Assembly: GCA_965221755.1 (NCBI GenBank)
Contig: OZ244921.1
Coordinates: forward strand, 434,001 to 498,000
Origin: Azophilus sp965221755
GTDB lineage: Bacteria; Pseudomonadota; Gammaproteobacteria; Pseudomonadales; Azotimanducaceae
Direction of reading: 5' to 3'
Length of the DNA: 64,000 bases
Position numbers and translations under genes: made by a program. Positions 1-10,700 of the stretch are shown here, piece by piece. Positions within the stretch are counted from its first letter, which is position 1. Every line of letters starts with the position of its first letter. The notes beneath the pieces were generated by a model. It was not told the DNA's origin. It saw nothing but the letters and a program-made list of their open reading frames with translations, and did no database searches.

Positions 1-784
1 AGTGGCCGCTGGCGTCGTCCCAAGCGAGGTCGGGGTCGGGAATGGTCAGGCCCAGGACCTCGGCCTGGGGCACCGCTTGGTCGATGAACTTCTGGCGCAG
101 CTCGTCGTTGCCGTGACGCTTGATCTTCCAGGCGAAGGATTGGGAGTTGTGGACCGAGTCGGCATCCGGCGGACCGAACATCATCAAGGTCGGCCACCAC
201 CAGCGGTTCAAGGCGTCCTGGGCCATGGCCTTCTGCGCGGCGGTGCCGCACGCCAGCGCCAGCATGATGTCGTAGCCTTGGCGCTGGTGAAAGCTCTCCT
301 CCTTGCAGATGCGCGCCATGGCCCGGGCGTAGGGGCCGTAGGAGCAGCGCTGCAGGGGAATCTGATTGACGATGGCGGCGCTGTCCACCAGCCAGCCGAT
401 GGCGCCGATGTCCGCCCAGGTGAGCGCCGGGTAGTTGAAGATGGAGGAGTACTTCGCCCGCCCCGCCTGCAGGGCATCGATCATCTCCTCGCGGCTGGCG
501 CCCAAGGTCTCCGCCGCGCCATACAGATAGAGGGCGTGCCCGCCCTCGTCCTGCACCTTGGCCAGCAGGATGAGCTTGCGCTTGAGCGACGGCGCCCGGG
601 TGATCCAGCCGCCCTCGGGCTGCATGCCGATCACCTCCGAGTGGGCGTGCTGGGAGATCTGCCGGATCAGGGTGCGCCGATAGCCGTCCGGCATCCAGTC
701 CTTGGGCTCAATGCGCTCATCGAGCTTGAGGCGTTGCTCAAAGCGCTCCTGGGCATCGCGCAACTCGTCCGCCGCTTCTGCCAT
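1..784 (-). CDS. paaA: 1,2-phenylacetyl-CoA epoxidase subunit PaaA (3' end cut by window)
   Basis: Catalytic alpha subunit of the ring-1,2-phenylacetyl-CoA epoxidase, the di-iron oxygenase that opens aerobic phenylacetate degradation. Reading from ATG at 784, the protein has the two glutamate/histidine iron-binding signatures of the family: a DEGGH segment near residue 80 and EESFH near residue 160, together with the family phrases VQDEGGHALYLYGA and SVHNSQSFAWKIKRHGND. About 261 codons are visible and the gene runs off the left edge, so the C-terminus and any paaBCDE genes are outside the window. It lies 150 bp downstream of a short-chain dehydrogenase on the same strand. Family assignment is secure from the sequence; the pathway role is from family knowledge. 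Confidence 0.93.
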   Translation of the reverse strand, partial: MAEAADELRDAQERFEQRLKLDERIEPKDWMPDGYRRTLIRQISQHAHSEVIGMQPEGGWITRAPSLKRKLILLAKVQDEGGHALYLYGAAETLGASREEMIDALQAGRAKYSSIFNYPALTWADIGAIGWLVDSAAIVNQIPLQRCSYGPYARAMARICKEESFHQRQGYDIMLALACGTAAQKAMAQDALNRWWWPTLMMFGPPDADSVHNSQSFAWKIKRHGNDELRQKFIDQAVPQAEVLGLTIPDPDLAWDDASGH

Positions 785-934
785 CGAATTGTCCTAAGTT
801 GCCATGTTGGCGGGCAGAATAGCGCAAAACCGAGTCGAAGCTAATGTTCCGCCCCGCCAACCAAGTGTGACTCCAGTAGCCGTTTCGGCCACAGCCACGT
901 TGCTCCGGGGAGCTTTCGGCCAGTGCGCCAATGG

Positions 935-1744
935 TTAGCCGACGTGTATGCCGCCGCCGGGAAACAGCGTCTGTCCGGTGAAGTAGGACGACTCATCGCT
1001 GGCCAGGAACAGCGCCGTGCCGGCCACTTCCGAGGGCTGGCCGAAGCGCTGCATCGGGGTCATGGCCATCACCATCTCCAAGCTTTCCGGATCTTGGCGG
1101 ATGCCGGCGGTCATCGGCGTTTCGATGAAGCCGGGGCCGATGGCGTTGACGCGGATGCGGTGGTCCGCCAGCTCCCGTCCCAGAACCTGCGTCAACATGA
1201 TGACGCCCGCCTTGGAGACGCTGTACTCAGCCGCCCCGGCCAGCGGCACCCGTCCTGCGACCGAGGCGATGTTGATGATCGAGCCGGGGCTTCCCAAGCC
1301 AATCATGGCCTGCGCCGCCGCCCGGGCGGTGAGCATCACGCCGGTGAGGTTGATGTCCAGCACCCGGCGCCAGTCGGCGGCAGGCTTGTTGATGAGGTGG
1401 TTGGTCTCCGGGTCGTCAATGCGCACGGTCACTTGGCCGCTGGCGTAGCCCGCGCTCGACACGCCGGCTGCGGCCACCGTCACGTCCAGCCGGCCAAAGG
1501 CATCAACGGCATGGCGCATCAGCGCCTGGGTTTTCTCCTCGTCAGTGACGTCAAGGGCCACGAACTCGACCTGCCGCCCCGTCTCGGCAGTGATGGCGGC
1601 GGCCGTCTGCCCGCCGGCCCTGGCGTTCAAGTCCGCCAGCACCAAGTCGGCGCCCTCCGCCGCGAACCGCCCGGCCGTTGCCCGGCCCAAGCCGCTGGCG
1701 CCGCCCGTGATGACGGCCACCCGGCCCTCCAGCGATCTGCTCAT
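935..1744 (-). CDS. SDR family NAD(P)-dependent oxidoreductase (FabG-like)
   Basis: Classical short-chain dehydrogenase of 269 residues. The nucleotide-binding TGGASGLG motif is at residues 13-20, and the active site is complete: N132 (INLTG), S161 (NIASVAG), Y174 and K178 (YSVSK). The end (FTGQTLFPGGG) is typical of the family. The substrate cannot be told from sequence; a 3-hydroxyacyl-type substrate is plausible next to paaA. Its ATG at 1744 overlaps the stop codon of the upstream LRR metallopeptidase gene by 4 nt (ATGA), so the two are probably translationally coupled, which is odd for an apparently cytoplasmic enzyme behind a surface lipoprotein. Confidence 0.88.
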   Translation of the reverse strand: MSRSLEGRVAVITGGASGLGRATAGRFAAEGADLVLADLNARAGGQTAAAITAETGRQVEFVALDVTDEEKTQALMRHAVDAFGRLDVTVAAAGVSSAGYASGQVTVRIDDPETNHLINKPAADWRRVLDINLTGVMLTARAAAQAMIGLGSPGSIINIASVAGRVPLAGAAEYSVSKAGVIMLTQVLGRELADHRIRVNAIGPGFIETPMTAGIRQDPESLEMVMAMTPMQRFGQPSEVAGTALFLASDESSYFTGQTLFPGGGIHVG

Positions 1745-4700
1745 GAACCTCTCGCTCCTGTTGCCTTAAGTGCGGATGGTATCCGTAAACCGGCGTGCGA
1801 TTCATGCCGGCACCAAGCTCCGTGCGGCCCGGCGGGGCCGAAGCGGCCGTCCGGAACCTGTGGCCAGCGGGGGCTTCCCTCAAGCTCCTGAAACAGGCGA
1901 CCGGGCCGGGGTTCGTCAGGCGCATCCTGGACATCGCGCGTCCGGGCCGAACGGGCGGATATGCGGACCGGCGTGGACGGAACCGGAGTTCCGGTGTTGA
2001 ACTCGGACAGCCCGCCCATCGCCATGGTCGCCCGCCCGCCGGTGGCCTCGTGGAAGTTGTACCGATCGTCGTTGCCGTCGTCCCCGGCGTTGGCGAACCA
2101 AGCCACCTCCTCGCTCAGCTGGTCCAGCTGGTCCGCGTAGGCCGGATGGGTCTCGTCGATCAGCAGGATGGCGGCCGCCCGGAACGCCCGCTGGCTTTGG
2201 GCGTGGTCCGGCGTGCGAATGCCCTGCTCGGCCACGAGGTCCTCCACCGAGCGCCGGCTTACGCGCGTTGCGGTGAAGATGGGCTGGCCGTTGTCGGCGA
2301 TGGCCAGCCGCGTCGTTGCGCCGTCGTCCTCGAAGAGCCATCGCGCATCCTCCGCGATGAGCAGGTCCGGCACCTCGCCGGACGGGATGAAGCCGGCCAG
2401 GTACAGCTCGATGGGGCTGTAGGGAACGCCGTTGCCGCCGTTGGCGGCCAGGCCGAAGCTGCCGGCGGTGTAGCGCCCGCCGCCCCAGTCCGTCAAGCGC
2501 TCCGCCCGGAAGCCCCCCAGCTGCCCGAAGGCGCTGGTGAAGCCCCAGTGCGGATGGGGCGCGACGACGTAGTTCGCCCATCGGTGCATGACCTCGTGGA
2601 GCGCCGGGCCGCGCTCGATGGAGACCGCCGCCAAGGGAAACTCGATCACGCCCTGAAGCCGGCCCGCGGAGCCGAACTCGCCGTGCCGCGCGAGGTCGGG
2701 CAGGCCAAGCCCGCGCGTGTCGTTGGCCACCGTGTAGTAGCGGCCGGCGTAGCGCCTGCTGACGCTGCGCCGTTCGCTGTAAACCACGTTGGAGATGAAC
2801 ATCAGGAAGTCGAAGGCGTCCTCGAAGTGGGCGTAGAAGCGTTGGGCGAACTCGTCGAGCGGCAGGCTGTCATCCGTGGCGATGTTGCCGGGCACGGGGA
2901 GCACGAACAGGTTGCCGTTGTGGATGCGGGGGCCGTCGGCGGCGCGCGCCGCGAAGGCGTCGAAGGCGACCTCGACCCCCCGTTCGGCCAGCGCCGGGAC
3001 GTGCGAATCGACCGATTCAGGGCTCAGGGGATTGAACCGGACGTCCACGCTGTCGCCCGCGTCGAGGCCCGGGTTGCCCGCCAACGGGGCGATGTCCTCA
3101 ATTCGGTTGGACCTGAGGTCCAGCTCGTCGAGGGCTTCCAAGCCGGTCAGCGGCGACAGGTCGGAGACTCCAGTGTCCCGCAGATACAAGTATTGGAGAT
3201 TCTGGAAGCCCACTAACGGTGTCAAGTCCAAGATTTGGTTATATTCGAGATCCAGAAACTCAAGGTTGACGAGACTGGAAATTCGATCCAAATCATACGC
3301 TTTGCGGTTGCCACTCAATACCAATTCTTCGAGTCCGGTTAGTCCCGAAAGTATCCCCAAGTCTGAAAATGCCCGGTTATTTTGCAAATCAATACCTTTC
3401 AAGGAACTCATTGACGACAGCGGCGCGTAGTCCGCTATGTGCCGACTGCCCTCAAGATTCAGCCACTCAAGATTGGGCAATTCGGTCAGGGGACCAATGT
3501 CCTCGATGAAGTTTCGGCCAATAACCAAGGAGCGTAATGCGCTTAGTTGCGCAAGGGGTGCAATATCCACGACTCCGTTGACGTAAATCCGTAGGCTGAG
3601 CAGTTTGGAAAGAGCGGACAGTGGCCGAATATCCGTGATGAAGTTCCACCCAAGGTTAAGTTTCTCCAACTCAGTCATGCCAGATATCCAAGACAGGTCG
3701 GCGATTAGGTTGTCAGCGCCATCTAATTCGCGCAGTTCCGTCAGGTTTCTAAGCGGCGAGAAATCGGCGATGCGGTTGCCAAAGAGGTCTAGATTCCGCA
3801 AATTGCTTAAACCCGCGAGCGGCGTCACGTCGACAATGCGGTTGCCAAAGAGGTCTAGATTCCGCAAATTGCTTAAACCCGCGAGCGGCGTCACGTCGAC
3901 AATGCGGTTGCCAAAGAGGTTTAGATTCCGCAAATTGCTTAAACCCGCGAGCGGCGTCACGTCGACGATATCGTTATCGTAAGCCCGAAACTCGGTCAAG
4001 GCAGTCAGGCCAGCCAATGGCCCGAGGTCGGAAACCTCGTTTTGGCTAATGATTAACTCCTCCAAGCCGGTGGCGAATTGCAGGCCCTCCAAGGAGACAA
4101 CCCCCCTCCGATAACCAAGGCGCTTTACGTCAAAAAGATCCAATCTCCTGATCGTCGCGACCTGGTGAGCGTAGAGCGTATCGCCGCGGTATTTTCCGAC
4201 AGCGGCCAGCATTGCGTTTCGCACGGCCGGATCCGGCACTTGGACGGGCTCGCCCGCACTTTCCGGATCCAGCGGGTAGAGGTCGTCCTGGTCCGGCTCG
4301 CCGTCGTTGTCGTCGTCCAGGTCGGCGTTGTCGCCGATGCCGTCCCCGTCCGTGTCAACCGACTCGTCCGGATCCAGCGGGAACGCATCTTCCCCGTCCA
4401 AAACCCCGTCGTTGTCGTCGTCGGCGTCCGCGTTGTCGCCCGTGCCGTCGCCGTCCGTGTCAACCGTCTCGTCCGGGTCCAGCGGGAACGCATCGAAGTC
4501 ATCAACCAAGCCGTCGTTGTCGTCATCGCTGTCGGAGCCGTTCGGGATGCCGTCGCGATCCGTGTCCAGCGAGGACGGCCCGTCCTGACCGCCTCCCCCG
4601 CCCCCGCAGCCGGCAACCGAGACCCCCAACGCCAGGGCCAACGCAAACCGGAAAGCCCACCGGCGCGCGCCGCCCGCAAGCACCGGCCGGCGGGGCGCTG

Positions 4701-4788
4701 GCCCGACCGGACCGCAACCCAAGTTCCCGGCGCCAACCCAAACGCGCCGGAACAGCCCATTGCACGCCCCAAAGCTCAATCCGCCCAT
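1741..4788 (-). CDS. Putative lipoprotein: TSP3 calcium repeats, leucine-rich repeats, HExxH metallopeptidase-like domain
   Basis: 1,015-residue exported protein. A hydrophobic stretch ends in a lipobox-like VAGC (Cys about residue 61) followed by a glycine run, suggesting a lipoprotein; the long n-region leaves open a GTG start near 4683, but the ATG at 4788 has a GAGGAG ribosome site 6 nt upstream. Residues about 72-175 are thrombospondin type-3 calcium repeats (DTDGDGIGDN, DDDNDG). Residues about 220-600 are internalin-like 22-residue leucine-rich repeats, three nearly identical. The C-terminal third carries HEVMH at residues 731-735, a zinc-metallopeptidase signature, but I cannot assign a peptidase family. 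It starts 10 nt after the giant gene's stop and overlaps the next gene by 4 nt. GC falls sharply across the LRR segment, suggesting a separate origin. Peptidase activity is inferred. Confidence 0.8.
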   Translation of the reverse strand: MGGLSFGACNGLFRRVWVGAGNLGCGPVGPAPRRPVLAGGARRWAFRFALALALGVSVAGCGGGGGGQDGPSSLDTDRDGIPNGSDSDDDNDGLVDDFDAFPLDPDETVDTDGDGTGDNADADDDNDGVLDGEDAFPLDPDESVDTDGDGIGDNADLDDDNDGEPDQDDLYPLDPESAGEPVQVPDPAVRNAMLAAVGKYRGDTLYAHQVATIRRLDLFDVKRLGYRRGVVSLEGLQFATGLEELIISQNEVSDLGPLAGLTALTEFRAYDNDIVDVTPLAGLSNLRNLNLFGNRIVDVTPLAGLSNLRNLDLFGNRIVDVTPLAGLSNLRNLDLFGNRIADFSPLRNLTELRELDGADNLIADLSWISGMTELEKLNLGWNFITDIRPLSALSKLLSLRIYVNGVVDIAPLAQLSALRSLVIGRNFIEDIGPLTELPNLEWLNLEGSRHIADYAPLSSMSSLKGIDLQNNRAFSDLGILSGLTGLEELVLSGNRKAYDLDRISSLVNLEFLDLEYNQILDLTPLVGFQNLQYLYLRDTGVSDLSPLTGLEALDELDLRSNRIEDIAPLAGNPGLDAGDSVDVRFNPLSPESVDSHVPALAERGVEVAFDAFAARAADGPRIHNGNLFVLPVPGNIATDDSLPLDEFAQRFYAHFEDAFDFLMFISNVVYSERRSVSRRYAGRYYTVANDTRGLGLPDLARHGEFGSAGRLQGVIEFPLAAVSIERGPALHEVMHRWANYVVAPHPHWGFTSAFGQLGGFRAERLTDWGGGRYTAGSFGLAANGGNGVPYSPIELYLAGFIPSGEVPDLLIAEDARWLFEDDGATTRLAIADNGQPIFTATRVSRRSVEDLVAEQGIRTPDHAQSQRAFRAAAILLIDETHPAYADQLDQLSEEVAWFANAGDDGNDDRYNFHEATGGRATMAMGGLSEFNTGTPVPSTPVRISARSARTRDVQDAPDEPRPGRLFQELEGSPRWPQVPDGRFGPAGPHGAWCRHESHAGLRIPSALKATGARGS
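3771..3968 (-). repeat. Three near-identical 66-bp units encoding leucine-rich repeats
   Basis: Units at 3771-3836, 3837-3902 and 3903-3968 are almost base-for-base identical; I see one C/T change giving a Leu/Asn difference, and divergence only at the final bases. Each encodes one 22-residue repeat (core DVTPLAGLSNLRNL). Near identity at the DNA level points to recent duplication or homogenisation inside the LRR array. Confidence 0.93.
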
Positions 4789-4798
4789 GCTCCGCTCC

Positions 4799-7700
4799 TC
4801 ACCGCACCACCACCGGCAGCGCCATCGCCTCGCCGCCCGCTCTCAGAATCACGTAAGTCTCGCCCAACCCCGCCCCGGCGACCCGAAAGGCCGGGGACGA
4901 GACGCTGACGCCCGCCACGCCCGAATCCTCCGAGCGGACGGTCACCGCGCCGCCCCCGCCCCAGACGAACAGCCGCTCGCCGCCGAGCGGCACCGCAAAG
5001 GCGAAGCCCTTGCGGGGGCCGGGCGCGCCGGAGCCGGGCGCCGCCGCGCTCGGCGGCGGCAGGCTGATCGTCGCCGTGGCCCGGTCCGTGGCGTTCGGGG
5101 CGGCGCTGTCCGTGACGGTGACCGTTCTGGAGACCGGGAAGGACTGGGTCAGGCCGAAGACGTAGGTGACCTGGGCGCCGCTGAGGTGGTGGTCCGACCA
5201 CTGGAACCGATAGGGCGGAGTGCCGCCCGTCGCGCTGGCCGAGACGGTCGTCGTGTAGTAGGCGGCGCTGATCGCTATGTACGGCGGGGTGAAACCGAAA
5301 CGAATTACCCCATACTTGCCTTTGTTGCCCCCGGCGTCAGCGGCAAGCAGCTTGACGCAGACGCCGCCGCTCAGCTTGTGGCCCGGCTTGCAGGCCATGC
5401 AGCCGCGCTCGCTGGTGGCCGGGACGGTCGTTCCGCCTTGGTCGTGGGTTCCGACCTCCACGCCAGTCACCGGAATCCGGCAGCTCTGGGTCATCGACCC
5501 GCTGCTGCATTGCCACTTTCGGTGGCCGTCCTTGCCTTCGCATTTCCAGTTGTCCTTCGAGCCGTCAACTCCAACGCAGTCCCATCGGTATTCACTTGCG
5601 GATTGTCTTTGATTCGTTGCAGTGGTGCCGTCGGCGCACTGGTTGGCCTGGGAGGCGCACTTTCCGTTCTTCGGCGAGACGTCATCCAAGTCCTCAAATT
5701 TTCCGAGTTCGCACTTTTCCGCTTTGGTTGGTTTGCGCTCGCCATGCACGACTGAATCCTTTAAATCCATGAACGTCGCGCTTGCCGGCCCGCACTGGTT
5801 CTCCTCAAGCGGGCTCGGGCAATACGGGTTCGGCGCACAGGTCAATTCGCCCGCAGCATCCAAGGCATGGTGCTCGTCGGCCCCGCAATCCGGCGGCGGC
5901 GCGGGGTCAGTGCAGATCTTCGTCTCCCCGGCGCTGCTGCACGTCCACTTGTTCACGGGCGGGTTCAAGCTGTCACGCGACTGGGCTGACGTGCCCACGT
6001 CACACGATGCCTCGGCGCTCCCGCATACGGGCATCTCGGGCACCTTCACGCAATCTCCGTTCTCGTCCTCCGCATGCCCCGGCTTGCATTCCAGGCAGAC
6101 AGGGGAATCCGACGCCGTCCCGGCGGGCTCGCTGCACGAGCGGTCGCCGTAACCGTATGTCGGCAGGGAGCAGGACCGGGAGCGCCCGCCGTACTCGCAG
6201 CGCCAGCTGCTGCCGCCGTCGGCGCCCAGGCACGACCAGCGCTTCTCTCCGTCGATGCCCAGGCACTGCCACCGGAACGCCGCATCGGTTGACGTGAGCA
6301 CCCGGCTGGCGCCGCCGGCGCATTGGTTCCGCAAGGCGCCGCAAGCCCCATCCTCCCGGACGACGTCGGCGGGCGAGTTCCGGTTGGGCGTGCCGCTCCA
6401 GCAGGCCGTGGTCTCGGTGGCCGCGCACTGGCCGTTCACCGGCGCGGCGCTGGACAGGCCGGCCGCCCGCACCCCGGCCGTGCGGCAGCTGCTCTCCGAG
6501 GCGCCGCAGCCCAGGTCCACCGTGCAGGCGGCGCCCGGCCGCTCAACCCAATCCCCGTCGTCGCACAGGAACCGCGCCGAGCCCCGGGTCGGGTCGCCCC
6601 CATCCCGGGCCGTCGCCGACGCGCCGCTCGACGCCGCAGCCACCGAGCCGGAGCAGGACAGCCCGCCCGCGCTCCAGCCGCGGCCGCCCGCCGCGCAGCC
6701 CGCCTTGGCCTTGGTACACTGCGGCGAGTGGGCGCCGCCGTTGGCGCCGTCGCAGCGCCAGCGGTGGTGCGAGGGGGTGTCGCCGAACGCGCTCCGGTTC
6801 AGCGTCCCCGCCGCGCAGCCGTCCACCACGCCCTCGTCGCAGCGCCCCGCGGTCGAGCCGGCCGCGAAGGAGGCGCTCACCGAACGGTCCGCGTCCATCG
6901 CCAGCGAGCAGGACGCCGTCGCCTCCGACGCGCAGGCGCCGCCCCAGGAATCGAACCGGTGGCCGTCCGCCGCCGCCGCCCGCAGCGCCACCGCCGCGCC
7001 GTCGATCAGCGTCGCCGCGCAGTCCGCGCCGCAGTCGATCACCGCCGCCGCGCCGACCTTGCCGGTCACCCGGCCGTTGGACGGCCGCGCCACCGTCAGC
7101 GTTCGCTTGGCCGCGAACGAGGCGCCCACCGCCTTGTCCGCGTCCATCGCCAGGGCGCAGTCGCCCGCGCCCGAGCAGTCACCCGTCCAGCCGCGCAGCA
7201 GGTGGGTCGCATCCGCTGCCGCCTTCAGCGTCACCGATGCGCCATCCAAGTACACCTCGGAGCAGTCCGCGCCCTGCCCGCCGCAGTCGATCCCAGACCC
7301 CGTGATCCGGCCGTTGGAGGGCTTGGCCACCGTAAGGGTCCGTGCCGCCGCGAAGGATGCGCCAACCGTCTTGTCCGCGCCCATCACCAAGGCGCAGTCG
7401 CCCGCGCCGGAGCAGTCCCCGGTCCAGCCGCGCAGCAGGTGGCCGCCATCCGCCGCCGCCTTAAGCGTCACCGATGCGCCGTCCAAGTACACTTGGGAGC
7501 AGTCCGTGCCCTGCCCGCCGCAGTCGATCCCCGGCCCTGTGATCCGGCCCTTGGACGGCTTGGCCACCGTAAGGGTCCGCGCCGCGGCGAAGGATGCGCC
7601 AACCGACTTGTCCGCATCCATCACCAAAACGCAGCCGCCCGTGCCGGAGCAGTCCCCGGTCCAGCCGCGCAGCAGATGGCCGGAATCCGCCGCCGCAGCC

Positions 7701-10700
7701 AGCGTCACCGCCGTGCCGTCGGGGTGGGTCTGCGAGCAGTCGGCGCCCTGCCCGCCGCAATCGATGCCGGGGCCGGTGATCCGGCCGTTGGCAGGCTTGG
7801 CAACGGTCAGCGCGCGGCGCACGGGGTCTTGGATCCTCACCGTCGCACCCCGCACCGGCAGCGCCAAGCCGTCCTGGACGGCGCTGCCGGAGACGGCCAC
7901 CGTCTCGACGCCTTCCGCGTCCGCATCCGCCACCGGCGCCAACTCGAACCGCCCGATGGCTCCCCGCGCCTTCGCCGGCAGCGCGATCGTGAAATCGTCC
8001 ACCGCCTTGAAGTCCCTCCCAGCGGTCGCCGTGCCGCCGCCCACCCGAACCGTCACCGACTTGGCCACATGCTCCACCGCGCTGCCGGACAGCCGCGCCG
8101 TCACCGAAACCCGCTGGGCGCCGCCGCCTTCAGCCACGGCGGACGGAGCGGCGATAAGCATGACCGTGGGCAGCCAGCGCACCTCGACGACCCCGCCGGT
8201 CTCGCCCGCCGCCCGGTTGGCCCCGTGGGAGACCATCAGTCCGTAGGCCCGAACCCCAGGCGCGTCGTGGCTGAACGCCGCCTTGTAGTCCCGGCCGCTC
8301 TCCATCGCGAACGGCTGGCCGTTGACCGTGGCGAGCCCCTCGGCGGTCCGCCGCACCCAACGGCCGGTCAGCAAACCCGCCGCCGCCGTCGCCTTGGCGG
8401 TCAGCGTCGCGGTCACGGCCCGGTCGGCAACGTCGATGACGGGCCTTGCCGCATCCACGCTCAGCGAGACCTCGGGCAGCGTCACCGCATCGACCAAGGT
8501 GGACCAAGACCCTCTCCCCTCCTTGGCCGCCGCCCGAACCTGCGCCTCGTAGCGCGTGCCCGCGGCAAGCCCCGTGATGGTCGCCTGGGTTCCCGTTCCT
8601 GAGGACGCCAACCCCGACCACGCCTGCGTCCCGGGCATCCGGAGGCGCAGCTCGTAGGCCGTGATTCCCGTCCCCTTGCCGGTCGGCGCCTGCCAGGAGG
8701 CCCGCAGCCCGTCGTGGCCGACCGGCGACAACGCCAGTGCGCCGGGGCTGCCCGGCAGCGCCGCGAAACGAGCGCCCACGGCCCGGTTGGCGTCCAGCAC
8801 CACCTTGCAGCGGCTCCTCCCGGAACAGTCGCCGGTCCAGCCGCCAAACCCGTGGCCTGCGTCCGCGGTTGGCGTCAGCGTCACTGACGTGCCCTGTGGC
8901 GCGGTCGCCGCGCAGGTGGAGCGGCCGCCCGAACCGCAGTCGATGAGCGTCGCCCCGCCGCCGTCCACGCCGGTCACGTAGCCGTTGCTGGGCGGCGCCA
9001 CTGTCAGCGTCAGGCCGACATTCTCGATCAGCAGCGTCGCGCCGACCACCGGCAGCGCCGTGCCCGCCTGTTCGGCGCTGCCGGACACCAGCACGGTCTC
9101 CGCGCGCTCCGCCACCGAATCGGCAAGGGCCGAGAGCTCGAAAGCTCCCTCAGCGCTGCTGTCGCCGCCCGGGATGCGGATGCTGAAAGCCTCCACCTCG
9201 GCAAAGTCCGCCGCCGCCGTGGCCGTGCCGCCCGCCACCGTGACGGTCACCGACTTGGCGGCGCCCGTCACGCGGTCGCCGGTCAGCGCAGCCGTCACCT
9301 TGACCGTGCGGGCGCTGCCCTCAGGCACCGCCGCCGGGTCCCCCGAGAGCACCACCGTCGGCAGCCATTCCACCACCGCTCCGTGCGCCGTGCTCGACTC
9401 GCGGCCATCCAGGCGGTGGGACACGCTCAAGGCGTAGAGCCACCATCCCGGCGACGACGAGGATGCGGATAGCGTCACCGCCCGCCCGCTTTCCAGCGCG
9501 AGAGGCTCCTCCGACAGCCGCTGCGTCGTTCCGTTGCGGCCCGAGCGTTCCCAGCGGCCCTCAAGCGTCCCGTCGGCCGCCTCAACCTGCGCGGTCAGCG
9601 TCACCGCAACCGGCGCATCGTCCGCCCCGATCGCCGGCTGCGGCTGGCTGACCTCGACCAGCACGGCAGGCAGGGTGTTGGCCACGGCGGCAGCTGACCA
9701 AGGACCGGTCCCCTCGTCGTTCACGGCCCGCACCCGCACCTCGTAAGCCGCTCCGGGCGACAGCCCTTCAATCTCCGCCGCCGTGGCCAGCCCTTCAAGC
9801 GCCGTCTGCGTCCACTGCGCCGCGCCGGGCGCCCGGTGCGCCAGGACCTGGCCCGTCACCGGCGGCCCGGAGTGCGCCGGCGCCGACCAGCGCGCGGACA
9901 TCGACCGAGACCTGGGGTTCAAGGTCGGCGCATCCGGCGCCAGCGGGGGCTCGGCCGCGTCCTCGACCTCCACCGTCAGCGTCACGGAGGCATCCACCGT
10001 TGGATCCGCTTCACCCGCTTCGTCCTTGCCGTCGCTCACGTCCACCCGCAACGCATAGCTGGTGGGGCCGCCCTCGAAGTCAAGCGCCGTGCCCGGCCCC
10101 ACGCTAACCTGCCCGGTGCCGGCCTCAATGGTGAACAGCGCCGCGGCGGCGCCCGCGAGGGAGTGGGTCAGCGCATCGCCATCCTGGTCCGAGGCCGTCA
10201 CCGGAGCGCCGACGGCGGCGCCTGCGGGCGAGTTCTCGACGATGGTGCGGGTCGCGCTGGAGCCGGCAAACTGCGGCTTGCGATTGCGCCCGTCGTCGTC
10301 CTCAATGGTCAGGGACAGGGTTGCGGGGGAGCCTGCCAGCACCCCAGCCGGCAGTGGTCCGAAGCTGAGCGTCACCGCCTCCTCGTCGCGGTCCGCATCC
10401 TGGAGCGCGGCCAGAGCAAAGGTCTTGGCGGACTCGCCCGCGCTGAACGACAGCCGGCCGCCTGCCGCGCCATCCAAACGGAAGGCGTCCGCGTCCCCTT
10501 TCGCCACGAGCGGCACCGTCACTGCGCGGTCCGCCGCGCCATCCAGCCGCACGGTGACTTGCAGCGCGCCGCCCTCCGCAAGGGTTGCGCTCGATGCCCC
10601 GAAGGCGGCGCGCAACAGCTTGAGCGCCTGCACCTCGGCCACCGGCGACCACGCGCCCTCGCCCAGCGCGTTGCCGGCGCGCACCCGCACCTTGGTCGCC

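Noticed and set aside
6255..8602. Two long plus-strand open frames of over 600 codons opposite the giant gene
   Set aside because: They are antisense shadows of a GC-rich coding strand; translations are low-complexity Arg/Ala/Pro with no family features, whereas the minus frame has clear domains.
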